Positions 45,159-52,799 of a DNA stretch of 64,000 nt are shown piece after piece (within the stretch, counting starts at the first letter, position 1; each line of letters starts with the position of its first letter). Source of the DNA: Geoglobus acetivorans. Lineage in GTDB: Archaea > Halobacteriota > Archaeoglobi > Archaeoglobales > Archaeoglobaceae. Below the pieces are notes generated by a model that was not told where the DNA came from, did no database searches, and saw only the letters and a program-made list of their open reading frames with translations. The position numbers and the translations under genes were made by a program. The DNA is taken from the NCBI RefSeq assembly GCF_039641995.1, contig NZ_CP087714.1:310001-374000 (forward strand), read 5' to 3'.

Positions 45159-46100
45159 ATGAAACTTCTGACCATAGGGACCGGGGATGCAGTGTGGATT
45201 GCGGACCTCTTTGCATCGAGGGGTGCGAGGGTAAACAACATAAGTCTTTTCAAGACGTTTGCGGTCGTAAACAGCGTTGATAAGCTCAAAGCAATAAGGC
45301 ACGTTGATGATAAGCGGAGATTTTACACAGTTTTCAGAGATGGAGATGTTGACGTCAGAAGTGCGTTCAACAGCATTCTCTCATTCAACGAGCTTTACGA
45401 AGCATCCTTGGTTATATGCGATGTAGAGGATGAATTTTCCTTTTATTCGGCAGTGAGATTCGGAAACGAGCTGGAAGTTGTAACTGAAGAACCAAGGCTC
45501 TGCATCGCCATGATTCCTGAGCTTTCGGACGCTTCAAGCGTTTCAGTCTCTCTTCTGAGAGTGAGGAAACTGATGAGTTCATTCGACTATGTGTTTGTTT
45601 TTGAAAAAACTCCCGGGTTTGAGCGCAACCTGCTCAAGGCGTTCAATGTTCTCTCTCTTGTAGGTGAAATTGATGCGAGAAAACGGCTGAGCGGGGAGGT
45701 TGTCGTTGATACAAGCGACTTTCTCAATTCTCTGTCGGGGGACGGTGTAACTGTTACCGGGACTTCGGGAGAGATCTTGCCGTTCAAGATCATTAGAAGA
45801 TTGAGGGCGAGGAGTTCAAGCACGACAATTGCTGAAAGGACTGAAAGGATGGTCAGGCTTTATGAAACCTCTCTGACCACCATTGGAGCGAGATTTGAGA
45901 TAGAGAGTGCGAGAAAGGCTCTTGTGGTTTTTTCAGGAGATCCGGATGAAATCACGATGGACGGAATGTTTGAATGCATAAAGGCGATTGAGCGAATGAA
46001 CCCCGAAATGCTCGTCAGGTATGGAGATTATCCAATCCCGAATTCGAGAGAAATAAATATTGTTACTGTTTTTTCTGGAATAAAGAAGTTCAGGTTATGA
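45159..46100 (+). CDS. Divergent tubulin/FtsZ-superfamily protein
   Basis: A 313-residue protein that looks like a degenerate FtsZ. The N-terminus (LTIGTGDAVWIADLFASRGA then VNSVDKLKAI) matches the first Rossmann strands of FtsZ; the C-terminal third (LVVFSGDPDEITMDGMFECI and INIVTVFSGIKKF) matches the activation domain. The diagnostic GGGTGTG tubulin signature is absent; the equivalent region reads DVEDEFSFYSAVRFGN. So GTP binding is doubtful. An AT-rich promoter precedes the ATG. Stand-alone gene; role unknown. Confidence 0.6.
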   Translation: MKLLTIGTGDAVWIADLFASRGARVNNISLFKTFAVVNSVDKLKAIRHVDDKRRFYTVFRDGDVDVRSAFNSILSFNELYEASLVICDVEDEFSFYSAVRFGNELEVVTEEPRLCIAMIPELSDASSVSVSLLRVRKLMSSFDYVFVFEKTPGFERNLLKAFNVLSLVGEIDARKRLSGEVVVDTSDFLNSLSGDGVTVTGTSGEILPFKIIRRLRARSSSTTIAERTERMVRLYETSLTTIGARFEIESARKALVVFSGDPDEITMDGMFECIKAIERMNPEMLVRYGDYPIPNSREINIVTVFSGIKKFRL

Positions 46101-46947
46101 TTTCCGCTCCGGTTTCGGTAACGATTACTGTATGCTCGGCCTGACTTACAGGCTCTTTGCTCACCTCTGAAAGCACGGGGTACGCTCTCAAAATTCCTTC
46201 TCTCACGAGCTTTGATATTATTATTTCTCTTGGATTCGAAAGCCACCTTTTCGCAAAAGGTAGCGTTCTGTACTTTTCAACCTCGGAAAGCAGCTCTCTT
46301 GCCATTTTCATTCTCACGGGTCTGCTGGAAATGACTGAATATATCTCAACCTCGCCTCTCTCTACGACTCTTCCCTTTCCGGGTGTCATAAATGGTTCGA
46401 TGGCGAATATCATCCCCTCCTCCAGTTTCACACCCCTTTCTGTTTTATAGTTGTAGATGGACGGAGGGGCATGGGCAACGTAAGGCATGAAACCATGTCC
46501 CGTGAGGTTGTAAACAGGCTTGAAACCGAAATCTCTTGCAGTGTTCTCAATGGCCTCCCCTATTTCTGCCGTAGTTATTCCCGGCTCCACAATCTCAATG
46601 GCATTTTTAAGTGCCTCTTCAGCACACCTAACAAGCTCTTCATGGTCCCCAAGATCGATGGTTATCGCAGTATCGGCAATGTATCCGTCAATATGGGCAC
46701 CTATATCCAGCTTAACGAGATCTCCGTCTTTAAAAACTCTTTCGTCACTTTTTGAAGGTGTGCAGTGTGCCGCATCCTCATTTAGCGAGATGTTGCACGG
46801 GAATGCAGGTTCTGCGCCAAGTTCTCTTATTCTGTTTTCCACAAACTCAGTAACTTCAATCATTCTGGTTCCTGGTTGGATAAGCTTTACTGCCTCCTCC
46901 CTAACTGTTTTCAGGATTTTTCCCGCCTCAACATGTTTTTCCATCAT
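46090..46947 (-). CDS. map: Methionine aminopeptidase, type II
   Basis: Removes N-terminal methionine. The 285-residue protein has the pita-bread metal ligands: VKLDIGAHIDGYIADTA (Asp pair), NLTGHGFMPYVAHAPP (His), MIFAIEPFMTPG (Glu) and EHTVIVTETG (Glu) at the end. The insertion between these fits archaeal type II. Overlaps the upstream pepQ gene by 4 nt. Confidence 0.94.
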   Translation of the reverse strand: MMEKHVEAGKILKTVREEAVKLIQPGTRMIEVTEFVENRIRELGAEPAFPCNISLNEDAAHCTPSKSDERVFKDGDLVKLDIGAHIDGYIADTAITIDLGDHEELVRCAEEALKNAIEIVEPGITTAEIGEAIENTARDFGFKPVYNLTGHGFMPYVAHAPPSIYNYKTERGVKLEEGMIFAIEPFMTPGKGRVVERGEVEIYSVISSRPVRMKMARELLSEVEKYRTLPFAKRWLSNPREIIISKLVREGILRAYPVLSEVSKEPVSQAEHTVIVTETGAEIIT

Positions 46948-48050
46948 CTTCCCAGCCTCACATAATCTTCGAATTTTGTTAATATCTCAGATCCGCTTTT
47001 TTTAACAACGACGGTATCTTCAACCCTCACACCGCCAACTTTTTCGTAATACAGTCCCGGCTCTACTGTTATAACCATTCCTGCTTTAAGCTCTTCCCCA
47101 CCATCAAATATTCTCGGCTTTTCATGTACCTCAAGCCCCACACCATGCCCGGTGGAATGTATGAAGCCCTCCCTTGATTTCTGTCTTGTTGTTCTGTATC
47201 CGTAAGATTCAAGGATATCACAGACCCTGAAATGTATGTCCTCACCATTTATGCCTTCCTTCACCATGGATATCGCCGTGTTTTTCGCTTCTATGCATGC
47301 CTTCAGCATGTCTTCAATTTCCTGGTTCTTCTCAATTACGACTGTTCTGGTAAAGTCTGAATGGTATCCTGTTTTTTTGCTTCCGGGGAATATGTCGAAA
47401 ATAACATGACCCTCAACTCTCCCATGCCCGATATCGTGAGGGTAAGCACTGCTTGCCTTTCCAGCAATGATCGTGTCCTGGGCAAGGTAGCCCCTTTCAT
47501 ACAGGTGTGCTTCAACACTGTTTCTCAGCGTTTCGGAATCTCTTTCCTTCTCAAGCAGTTTCAGGAAGAACTGGAAGGCGCCAATAATGGCGTTGCTCAC
47601 GTCCTTTATGTGTTCTATCTCCTCCGGGGTTTTTACTTTCCTCATGTCTGCATACGGGTTTTCCACAACCTCCACGTCAAAATTCTGTGCGAGCTTTTCA
47701 TAGAGGAATGCAGGAAAATCGTCCGGAACGAGGATTTTTCTGGCATGATGTGTTTTGAGCAGCTCTATGTATGTCTCTGTGAGGGCATCTTTTGCGTTTT
47801 TACCCTCTTTTATCTTCTCATAGAATCCGAGATCGTTCAGACTTGCTATTTCTCTAACTCTACTCTCTTTTTCGGCCCTCCTTTTTTCCATCTCGCTGAC
47901 AACAAGCAGCTCCGTGCCATCATCGCCTATCATGTAAAATGCGGGATCGGGAATCCAGAATTTTGTGGCGTAGCGAAAGTTTGCGTTTTTCGAGCTGGCA
48001 TACATTATGAAAAACTGTGCATCCCTGTCCTTTAGCAGAGAGAAGATCAT
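46944..48050 (-). CDS. pepQ: Xaa-Pro dipeptidase / aminopeptidase P family
   Basis: Metallopeptidase of 368 residues. The catalytic half has metal ligands in VIFDIFPGSKKTGYHSDFTRTVV, FIHSTGHGVGLEVHEKP, MVITVEPGLYY and GGVRVEDTVVV. The N-terminal half is the creatinase-like non-catalytic domain. Start ATG at 48050 lies about 27 bases from the TATA centre at 48077, suggesting a leaderless message. Followed by map with a 4-nt overlap. Confidence 0.9.
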   Translation of the reverse strand: MIFSLLKDRDAQFFIMYASSKNANFRYATKFWIPDPAFYMIGDDGTELLVVSEMEKRRAEKESRVREIASLNDLGFYEKIKEGKNAKDALTETYIELLKTHHARKILVPDDFPAFLYEKLAQNFDVEVVENPYADMRKVKTPEEIEHIKDVSNAIIGAFQFFLKLLEKERDSETLRNSVEAHLYERGYLAQDTIIAGKASSAYPHDIGHGRVEGHVIFDIFPGSKKTGYHSDFTRTVVIEKNQEIEDMLKACIEAKNTAISMVKEGINGEDIHFRVCDILESYGYRTTRQKSREGFIHSTGHGVGLEVHEKPRIFDGGEELKAGMVITVEPGLYYEKVGGVRVEDTVVVKKSGSEILTKFEDYVRLGR

Positions 48051-48071
48051 GTCCCGTCATTATCTCAGGAG

Positions 48072-48084
48072 GTTATAAAATTTG
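48072..48084. promoter_or_regulatory. Bidirectional TATA box between pepQ and a hairpin-rich region
   Basis: GTTATAAAATTT is TATA-like on both strands. To the left, its centre is about 27 bases from the pepQ ATG (48050). To the right, the same distance falls at about 48103, the first base of the first of three tandem hairpins. Confidence 0.5.
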
Positions 48085-48102
48085 GGGCGGATTGAATGGT
48101 GA

Positions 48103-48180
48103 GGGAATTTGCATTCCCAGAACGATTGCCAGCGCAATTTTTCCCCGGGCAGAGTGAGTATCGCCCGGACTTTCTTTCCA
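48103..48180 (+). ncRNA. Candidate structured RNA with three tandem hairpins
   Basis: Three perfect stems occur one after another: GGGAAT-TTGC-ATTCCC (48103-48118), ATTGC-CAGC-GCAAT (48125-48138) and CCGGGC-N12-GCCCGG (48145-48168), followed by a pyrimidine-rich run (CTTTCTTTCC). A TATA box at 48074-48080 predicts a transcript start at about 48103. No coding frame fits. The class is unknown; I see no clear C/D boxes or ACA box. The 3' end is a guess. Confidence 0.4.
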
Positions 48181-48253
48181 CTTTCCACTGAATTCTTGCC
48201 CGGCATCAATCACCAAAAAATTGATAAATCGCTTCAGTGGCTTGGAGTGATAA

Positions 48254-48327
48254 GGGCCGGTAGCTTAGCCAGGCAGAGCACGGGACTCTTAATCCCGGTG
48301 TCGGGGGTTCAAATCCCCTCCGGCCCG
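48254..48327 (+). tRNA. tRNA-Lys (anticodon CTT)
   Basis: A full cloverleaf is visible: acceptor stem GGGCCGG / CCGGCCC, D arm with AGCTTAGCCAGGCAGAGC, anticodon stem CGGGA / TCCCG with loop CTCTTAA (anticodon CTT), and T arm with GGTTCAAAT. Discriminator G, no encoded CCA and no intron. An accessory island lies on its 3' side. Confidence 0.95.
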
Positions 48328-48329
48328 TC

Positions 48330-48658
48330 TTAAAATTGTTTGGGGAGTATGCCAAGGTGATTTGTCCATTCTAAGAATTCTATGAGTCTGGCTTCGAGGT
48401 TAGATGTAATATGGGATGTTGAAATTCGGGAAGACATAATAAGATTATGGAATTTTTAAAAAATGAGATTATCTTTCGGAGAGTTGTCCACCTAAATAAT
48501 AAATGTTTCTTTACCAGATTTCTACAGACTCCGCTCAAAAGTATGTTATATGGTGTGACGCCGGTGAGAATAACTTAGATGATTGGGTGAAAGATTATGC
48601 AGAAAAATACCTCTGACATAGATACTTTTAAAACATCAAAAAATCCATAAGTGGTAAT
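48330..48658. other. Mostly gene-free stretch at the left end of the accessory island
   Basis: AT-rich sequence between tRNA-Lys and the first island gene. The only coding candidate is the 37-codon frame at 48503-48616. A TATA-like ACTTTTAAAAC at about 48628-48638 probably serves the membrane protein at 48659. No tRNA 3'-end copy, integrase fragment or repeat array is seen. Confidence 0.5.
48503..48616 (+). CDS. Possible small ORF or gene remnant, 37 residues
   Basis: ATG to TGA frame encoding 37 residues, with protein-like composition (KYVIWCDAGENNLDDWVKDY). It lies in a region of decayed-looking DNA, so it may be the end of a lost gene rather than a working microprotein. No SD is evident; the AT-rich CCTAAATAATAA just upstream is too close to be its TATA box. 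Confidence 0.25.
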   Translation: MFLYQISTDSAQKYVIWCDAGENNLDDWVKDYAEKYL

Positions 48659-49075
48659 ATGGGATTAAACAATAGGAGAGTACCAATAATCTTGCTTATC
48701 TTTTCTTCCATGATAACAGGTGCGGGTTACTGGATGGCAATACATCCTATTAAAATTTCAATCAGCACAGTCACACTTGGGCTTCATATTTTTGCGATTG
48801 GTGTGTTACTTTTTGCTCTTTCTATAGTCGTTATTGTTAATGAGATGTTCATAAAAAAGGTGATTGAAAGAAGGGTTCCAAAAAACGATAGAAACCAGTA
48901 TATGGCAAGCTACATTGCGGGAGTGTATGGTGGTTTAACTGTTTATGCAATCAATTTTGTTTTATCGTCTAAATCTTTCAGTGGGGCATTGTGGGCAGGT
49001 ATCGGGTTTTTCTTTCTGTTTGTTGTTATGGGCTTGTTTGGATTGACTGCACTTGCTTTTACTTTAGAAAAATAG
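48659..49075 (+). CDS. Four-helix membrane protein of unknown function
   Basis: A 138-residue membrane protein with about four hydrophobic segments (approximately 8-27, 35-60, 82-102 and 108-133) and a basic cytoplasmic loop (KKVIERRVPKNDRN). No motif or family recognised. AT-rich compared with neighbours such as pepQ, in keeping with an accessory island. A TATA-like run lies about 25 bases before the ATG. Confidence 0.6.
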   Translation: MGLNNRRVPIILLIFSSMITGAGYWMAIHPIKISISTVTLGLHIFAIGVLLFALSIVVIVNEMFIKKVIERRVPKNDRNQYMASYIAGVYGGLTVYAINFVLSSKSFSGALWAGIGFFFLFVVMGLFGLTALAFTLEK

Positions 49076-49165
49076 TGGTACCACCTCATTCCGATTGAAC
49101 TAGAACATTTTTTCTAAAAAACCTCTCAAAAAGTTTGTTTTTTGTGTTGCAAAGGCGAAATTTGG

Positions 49166-50497
49166 TTAGGGCTGAACAAAGACAGTATATTCAAGAATTG
49201 TCCAGTAATCATCGCGCTCAGGGTCGAAAGGATGCTTAAGTCCACTTTTATTCTCTGCCCATATCACCACTGTATAGAAACCAGGACCTTTAATCGGTCT
49301 TATTTTAAAGGAGATATCGAACTTTTGGCCAGCTAAGGTCCATTTTAAAGGTCTCCACGTCTCGATATCCTCGTAATAGGCTCGTCCTGGGACTACACCA
49401 GCAATAGGGTCCCCTATGTCATAACTGTGCCTCTTATTGAATTCTTCTCTGGGTGGTGGATGGTAATATATCATGACTCCCTCAAACTTTACATCCTGGT
49501 TTAACTTCCCAGAAGCTGAAAACACCATATTGTCTACTTTGGGGACTTTAGTCCATTCTACATATTTTTTTGTCATGTGCAGAACCAGTACCATTCTATT
49601 CGAGTCCCAAGCAACACCAATATCGATGTAATTGTTGCTGGGATCTAAGAGAGAATCCCTATGCCCCCAGTTGGACAGCGCATCATCATAAATCATACTT
49701 TTAACGCTTTTTAAAGCGTAGTCAGCCACATCAGTTTGATCCAAAAGCCCTCCAACAATTCTATATTCGCCACAATTTTCTTCCATTGCATACAGTCCTC
49801 CTTTCTTGGTGTAATAGTAGAATGGAGGGTATCCTTCGGGATCATAATGGCCAAAATAATTTCGTTTAATCATATCCTCTGCCCTAAATTGGGCAATCCC
49901 AGTAGATATTAGTTCGACAGCCGGTAAACCTCTTTTCACTCTCTCTTTATTAAGGTATTCAAGAACTGCGTGGATGGTCTCATTTGTTATCTCCTCTCTT
50001 GATGGCGTTCTGATAACCTCTTGTAAAGTCTGATTTACACTTTTTTTGGCCTTACTTAACTCTTCTTTTACGTTCTCTACGACTTCGGTTTGTGTTGCAT
50101 TGGGCAAAATTCTATCCAAGTCGTCTACCTTAATCGGCAAGTTGTTGCTATAATATCCTCCGATTCCCAACAGGGCAATGAACATGAGTAATAGCAATAT
50201 CCTTAATTTTCCTGATTTTCTTTTGGGTTTTTTGTATCCTAGCTTTATTTTTCTGGATTTACCTCTCTTTTTGACCGGACCTCTGCTCGTTTTACGACTC
50301 ATGTCGGGTTCAAATCTAACAGGTATGTATTCGTCTTCCCTCTTCAGGTTACTTGGTGATGCTCTTCGAAACCATAAATCAATACCAGAGCAATTATGCT
50401 TTGGAGGTAACCTGCAATCCTCACAGAAAAGATTCCCACAGTACTTACATCTGAAAGGCAATGCAGTTTCTTTGCCACAGTGATGACACTTTGTCAT
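49166..50497 (-). CDS. AN1-like zinc finger / membrane / CAP-domain protein
   Basis: A 443-residue three-part protein. Residues 4-35 form an AN1-like zinc finger (CHHC, FRCKYCGNLFCEDC, HNC), with Cys in place of one usual His. A basic stretch (about 66-95, many K/R) leads to one membrane helix (about 97-115). Outside lies a coiled linker (120-165) and a CAP/SCP domain (about 170-300): LEYLNKERVKRGLPAV, HYDPEGYPP and NWGHRDSLLDPSNNYIDIGVAW. A C-terminal beta-rich domain ends it. Cytoplasmic finger and exported CAP domain are inferred. CAP proteins act as peptidases, lipid binders or toxins; role here unknown. Confidence 0.75.
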   Translation of the reverse strand: MTKCHHCGKETALPFRCKYCGNLFCEDCRLPPKHNCSGIDLWFRRASPSNLKREDEYIPVRFEPDMSRKTSRGPVKKRGKSRKIKLGYKKPKRKSGKLRILLLLMFIALLGIGGYYSNNLPIKVDDLDRILPNATQTEVVENVKEELSKAKKSVNQTLQEVIRTPSREEITNETIHAVLEYLNKERVKRGLPAVELISTGIAQFRAEDMIKRNYFGHYDPEGYPPFYYYTKKGGLYAMEENCGEYRIVGGLLDQTDVADYALKSVKSMIYDDALSNWGHRDSLLDPSNNYIDIGVAWDSNRMVLVLHMTKKYVEWTKVPKVDNMVFSASGKLNQDVKFEGVMIYYHPPPREEFNKRHSYDIGDPIAGVVPGRAYYEDIETWRPLKWTLAGQKFDISFKIRPIKGPGFYTVVIWAENKSGLKHPFDPERDDYWTILEYTVFVQP

Positions 50498-50682
50498 GTC
50501 TTAGATCGAATCTATTTTGCTAAACATAACATTTTCGATATTCAGAAATTATATTCTAACAAAAGCGCGTTGATGTGGATGACCCTCATATTTGCACATC
50601 GCTGTTTATACCATTACTATAATCTTTAAATTGAAAAGGTTTTTAAAAATTATATACAAATGAGTTCCGCGGGGGAGAAACG

Positions 50683-51300
50683 ATGTCTAATAATATGGGC
50701 GAAGTAAACGATATTTACGACCTGATTACAAAAATTATCAATCCTAAATTAAACAATGTTATTGGATTGCTGTATGGTTATGGGGGGATGAAAAAGGGGA
50801 CGTATAAGATAGACTATGCGACAGCGAAACAGTTTACACCCGAATCGCGACTTGCAAAAGAAATTGAAGAATGGCGAGAGGAGATATATAGAAAATATGA
50901 TGGCAAAGATCTAAAATCGCTGAGATATGACTTAATAGGGGATTATTGGAGATTCTTTAGACATGTATGTGGAGAACTTCAGAAACTCGATAGTAAGTTG
51001 GCTAAGATTGTTTTTGATACTATGTTTGAGTTGGGTGGAATAATCGAGATGTGGTTGGATAAGAATAAAGAGTTTTTTTCAGTTTATAATTTACTTACTG
51101 AGAAAAATAAGGAATTGAGCGACCTTCAAGAACGCATAACATCTTTAGAAGACAAAATCAAAGAAAAAGAAGTCTTAATCGGTGAAATAGAATCTGAATA
51201 CAAGGGGCATAGCCAAAGCATGTTCAAAAAGGGACTGGCACTGGGATTCATTTCAGGAATTGCAGTCATGGGCGCTCTTGTGTATCTGCTATTCCTTTGA
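50683..51300 (+). CDS. Coiled-coil protein with C-terminal membrane anchor
   Basis: A 205-residue AT-rich gene. The N-terminal 125 residues are helical and charged (YRKYDGKDLKSLRYDLIGDYWRFF). A coiled coil follows (about 130-172: LTEKNKELSDLQERITSLED). A single C-terminal membrane helix (about 184-204) would make it tail-anchored. GGGGGAGAAACG precedes the ATG at 50683. No family recognised. Lies in the tRNA-Lys island. Confidence 0.6.
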   Translation: MSNNMGEVNDIYDLITKIINPKLNNVIGLLYGYGGMKKGTYKIDYATAKQFTPESRLAKEIEEWREEIYRKYDGKDLKSLRYDLIGDYWRFFRHVCGELQKLDSKLAKIVFDTMFELGGIIEMWLDKNKEFFSVYNLLTEKNKELSDLQERITSLEDKIKEKEVLIGEIESEYKGHSQSMFKKGLALGFISGIAVMGALVYLLFL

Positions 51301-51329
51301 CATGGCTTTTCCCGTTTCATAACATCAAA

Positions 51330-51443
51330 TTGTATGAGGATGTAATCGAGAGACTGATCGAATCGCGAAGAGCAATAAGTGAAGAGTGGGAGAATTGGAG
51401 AGGCGAGTTATCTACAGTTGGAGGGGGTTATTCGTTTCATTGA
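51330..51443 (+). pseudogene. Possible gene remnant
   Basis: An open frame without a good start reads LYEDVIERLIESRRAISEEWENWRGE before a stop. The first part resembles the second helix of small antitoxin-like proteins (YEDVIERLIE), but it is short, has no SD or promoter and could be chance. The rest of 51301-51545 is AT-rich and holds nothing else I can identify. Confidence 0.2.
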
Positions 51444-51545
51444 ACAGTAGCTTAAGTGCAAAAATATCGGAGACTCCTTAAAAGCCTGTGAGTAAAGTAA
51501 AAGGGATTGGATAGGAATTACGGGTCCAATACTGCCGGATTTATC

Positions 51546-51614
51546 TTATGTGGGTCTGAACAGCCTGGGATCCTTCAGGATTTCGGCTACATCTTTTCTC
51601 TCTTTCTCGTCCAT
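51546..51614 (-). CDS. Microprotein of 22 residues with full expression signals
   Basis: ATG at 51614 to stop at 51546, encoding MDEKERKDVAEILKDPRLFR plus two more residues. An SD GAGGTGA (51620-51626) sits 5 bases upstream, and a TATA element GGTTTATATG (51658-51667, minus strand) is at the right distance for a short leader. The peptide is charged and likely helical. No family recognised. Divergent from nob1. Confidence 0.5.
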   Translation of the reverse strand: MDEKERKDVAEILKDPRLFRPT

Positions 51615-51657
51615 TTTCATCACCTCTCGGTTGTTGTGAGTCTTAGTGACACAATGA

Positions 51658-51667
51658 CATATAAACC
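51658..51667 (-). promoter_or_regulatory. TATA box for the 22-residue microprotein
   Basis: On the minus strand GGTTTATATG lies about 22-25 bases before the predicted start of a leader that contains the SD GAGGTGA. It gives the short frame at 51546-51614 a normal archaeal expression layout. Confidence 0.45.
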
Positions 51668-51756
51668 TTTCCATTTTTACTGCAACTTTAACAGTGCTAT
51701 GCCAGGACATCGCAGGCTTTGAACTAAAAAATTTATGCACTTCTGCAGGCATGGTC

Positions 51757-52212
51757 ATGATGCATGTCCTCGACACATCTGCAATAATACTCCGGAAGGC
51801 GATCTATGATGATATGGTAACAGTCCCGGAGGTTGTTAACGAAATCAGGGATGAGAACTCCAAGCTCTATTTTGAGATTAAGAATATCCGAGTTGAGGAT
51901 GCGAGGGAAGAATTCATCTCCGAGGTGAAAAAAGCGGCACAAAAAACCGGGGACATTTACAAGCTCAGCGAGACAGATATACGGGTTCTGGCGAAGGCTC
52001 TGGAATATAATGCGACAGTTGTTAGCGATGATTATGCTGTTCAGAATGTGGCGAAAAAGCTCGGTTTGAAACTGGAAAAAATTCTGCAAAAGGGCATTGA
52101 AAAAGAATTTAAATGGATTCGTGTATGTAAGGGTTGTGGCAGGAGAACTGAGAAAGAGGTATGTGAGATTTGCGGAAGCGAAACCAGGCTTAAAAAGGTG
52201 GTGAAAGGATGA
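51757..52212 (+). CDS. nob1: rRNA maturation endonuclease Nob1
   Basis: PIN-domain nuclease that trims the 3' end of 16S rRNA. The 151-residue protein has PIN acidic residues in VLDTSAII, VPEVVNEI, LSETDIRVLA and VVSDDYAVQNVA, and a C-terminal zinc ribbon CKGCGRR / CEICGSE. A TATA-like AAAAAATTTATG (51726-51737) precedes the paired ATGs at 51757 and 51760, so a leaderless start at one of these is likely. Overlaps the next gene by 4 nt. Confidence 0.92.
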   Translation: MMHVLDTSAIILRKAIYDDMVTVPEVVNEIRDENSKLYFEIKNIRVEDAREEFISEVKKAAQKTGDIYKLSETDIRVLAKALEYNATVVSDDYAVQNVAKKLGLKLEKILQKGIEKEFKWIRVCKGCGRRTEKEVCEICGSETRLKKVVKG

Positions 52213-52799
52213 GCAAAATTGAGGAACTTGTTGAAAGAGCAAAGCAGCTCAAGGAGAAGGGTCTGACCACTGGCGAGATTGCTGATGAATTGAATATATC
52301 CCGTGATACCGCAATCTGGCTTTTAACCAGTTCAAGAACGGAAAGACCTCCATCTGATATTTATGTTGAGCTGAAAAGCATTAATGGTTCATCATTCAGG
52401 CTCAGAGAGATGGCGAGGATACTTGCCGATATGGTTCTTGATGCTGGAGATGCAGACGTCATTGTTGGCGTTGCAACTTCCGGCATTCCGGTAGCGACGA
52501 TGGTCGCTGAGGAGATTGGCTGTGAGCTTTCGATATACTATCCAAAGAAACTCAAATGGGATGGCGAGGAAAGCCATGCGAGGGGAACGTTCAGCGAGAA
52601 CTTTGCAAACGTTTCTGGAAAGGCGTGTGTGATTGTTGATGACATCATCACCACAGGAAAAACAATTCACGAGGTGGCCGAGAGCATAAGGAAAAGGGGC
52701 GGAAACGTCCTCGCAGCAGCGGTGATAGTAGATAAGAGGAGTCACGATGATGTGGAGGGTATCCCAGTTCTGAGCGTTCTCAAGGTATTCAGAATATGA
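52209..52799 (+). CDS. PRTase-like transcriptional regulator (GfcR / PyrE-like)
   Basis: A 196-residue protein with an N-terminal helix-turn-helix (KEKGLTTGEIADELNISRDT, about 17-36) joined to a type I phosphoribosyltransferase domain with the PRPP motif CVIVDDIITTGKT (about 139-151). In haloarchaea this family (GfcR) regulates sugar catabolism genes; elsewhere it is often annotated as orotate phosphoribosyltransferase-like. Here it sits between nob1 and a glycosyltransferase, each with 4-nt overlap, so the regulated pathway is not evident. Confidence 0.85.
   Translation: MSKIEELVERAKQLKEKGLTTGEIADELNISRDTAIWLLTSSRTERPPSDIYVELKSINGSSFRLREMARILADMVLDAGDADVIVGVATSGIPVATMVAEEIGCELSIYYPKKLKWDGEESHARGTFSENFANVSGKACVIVDDIITTGKTIHEVAESIRKRGGNVLAAAVIVDKRSHDDVEGIPVLSVLKVFRI

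Noticed and set aside
48109-48333. A 74-residue open frame over the tRNA-Lys region
   Set aside because: It runs through the hairpins and the whole tRNA; the tRNA explains the sequence.
48254-51545. attL/attR pair from tRNA-Lys integration
   Set aside because: No copy of the tRNA 3' end was found in 51300-51545 or inside the island.
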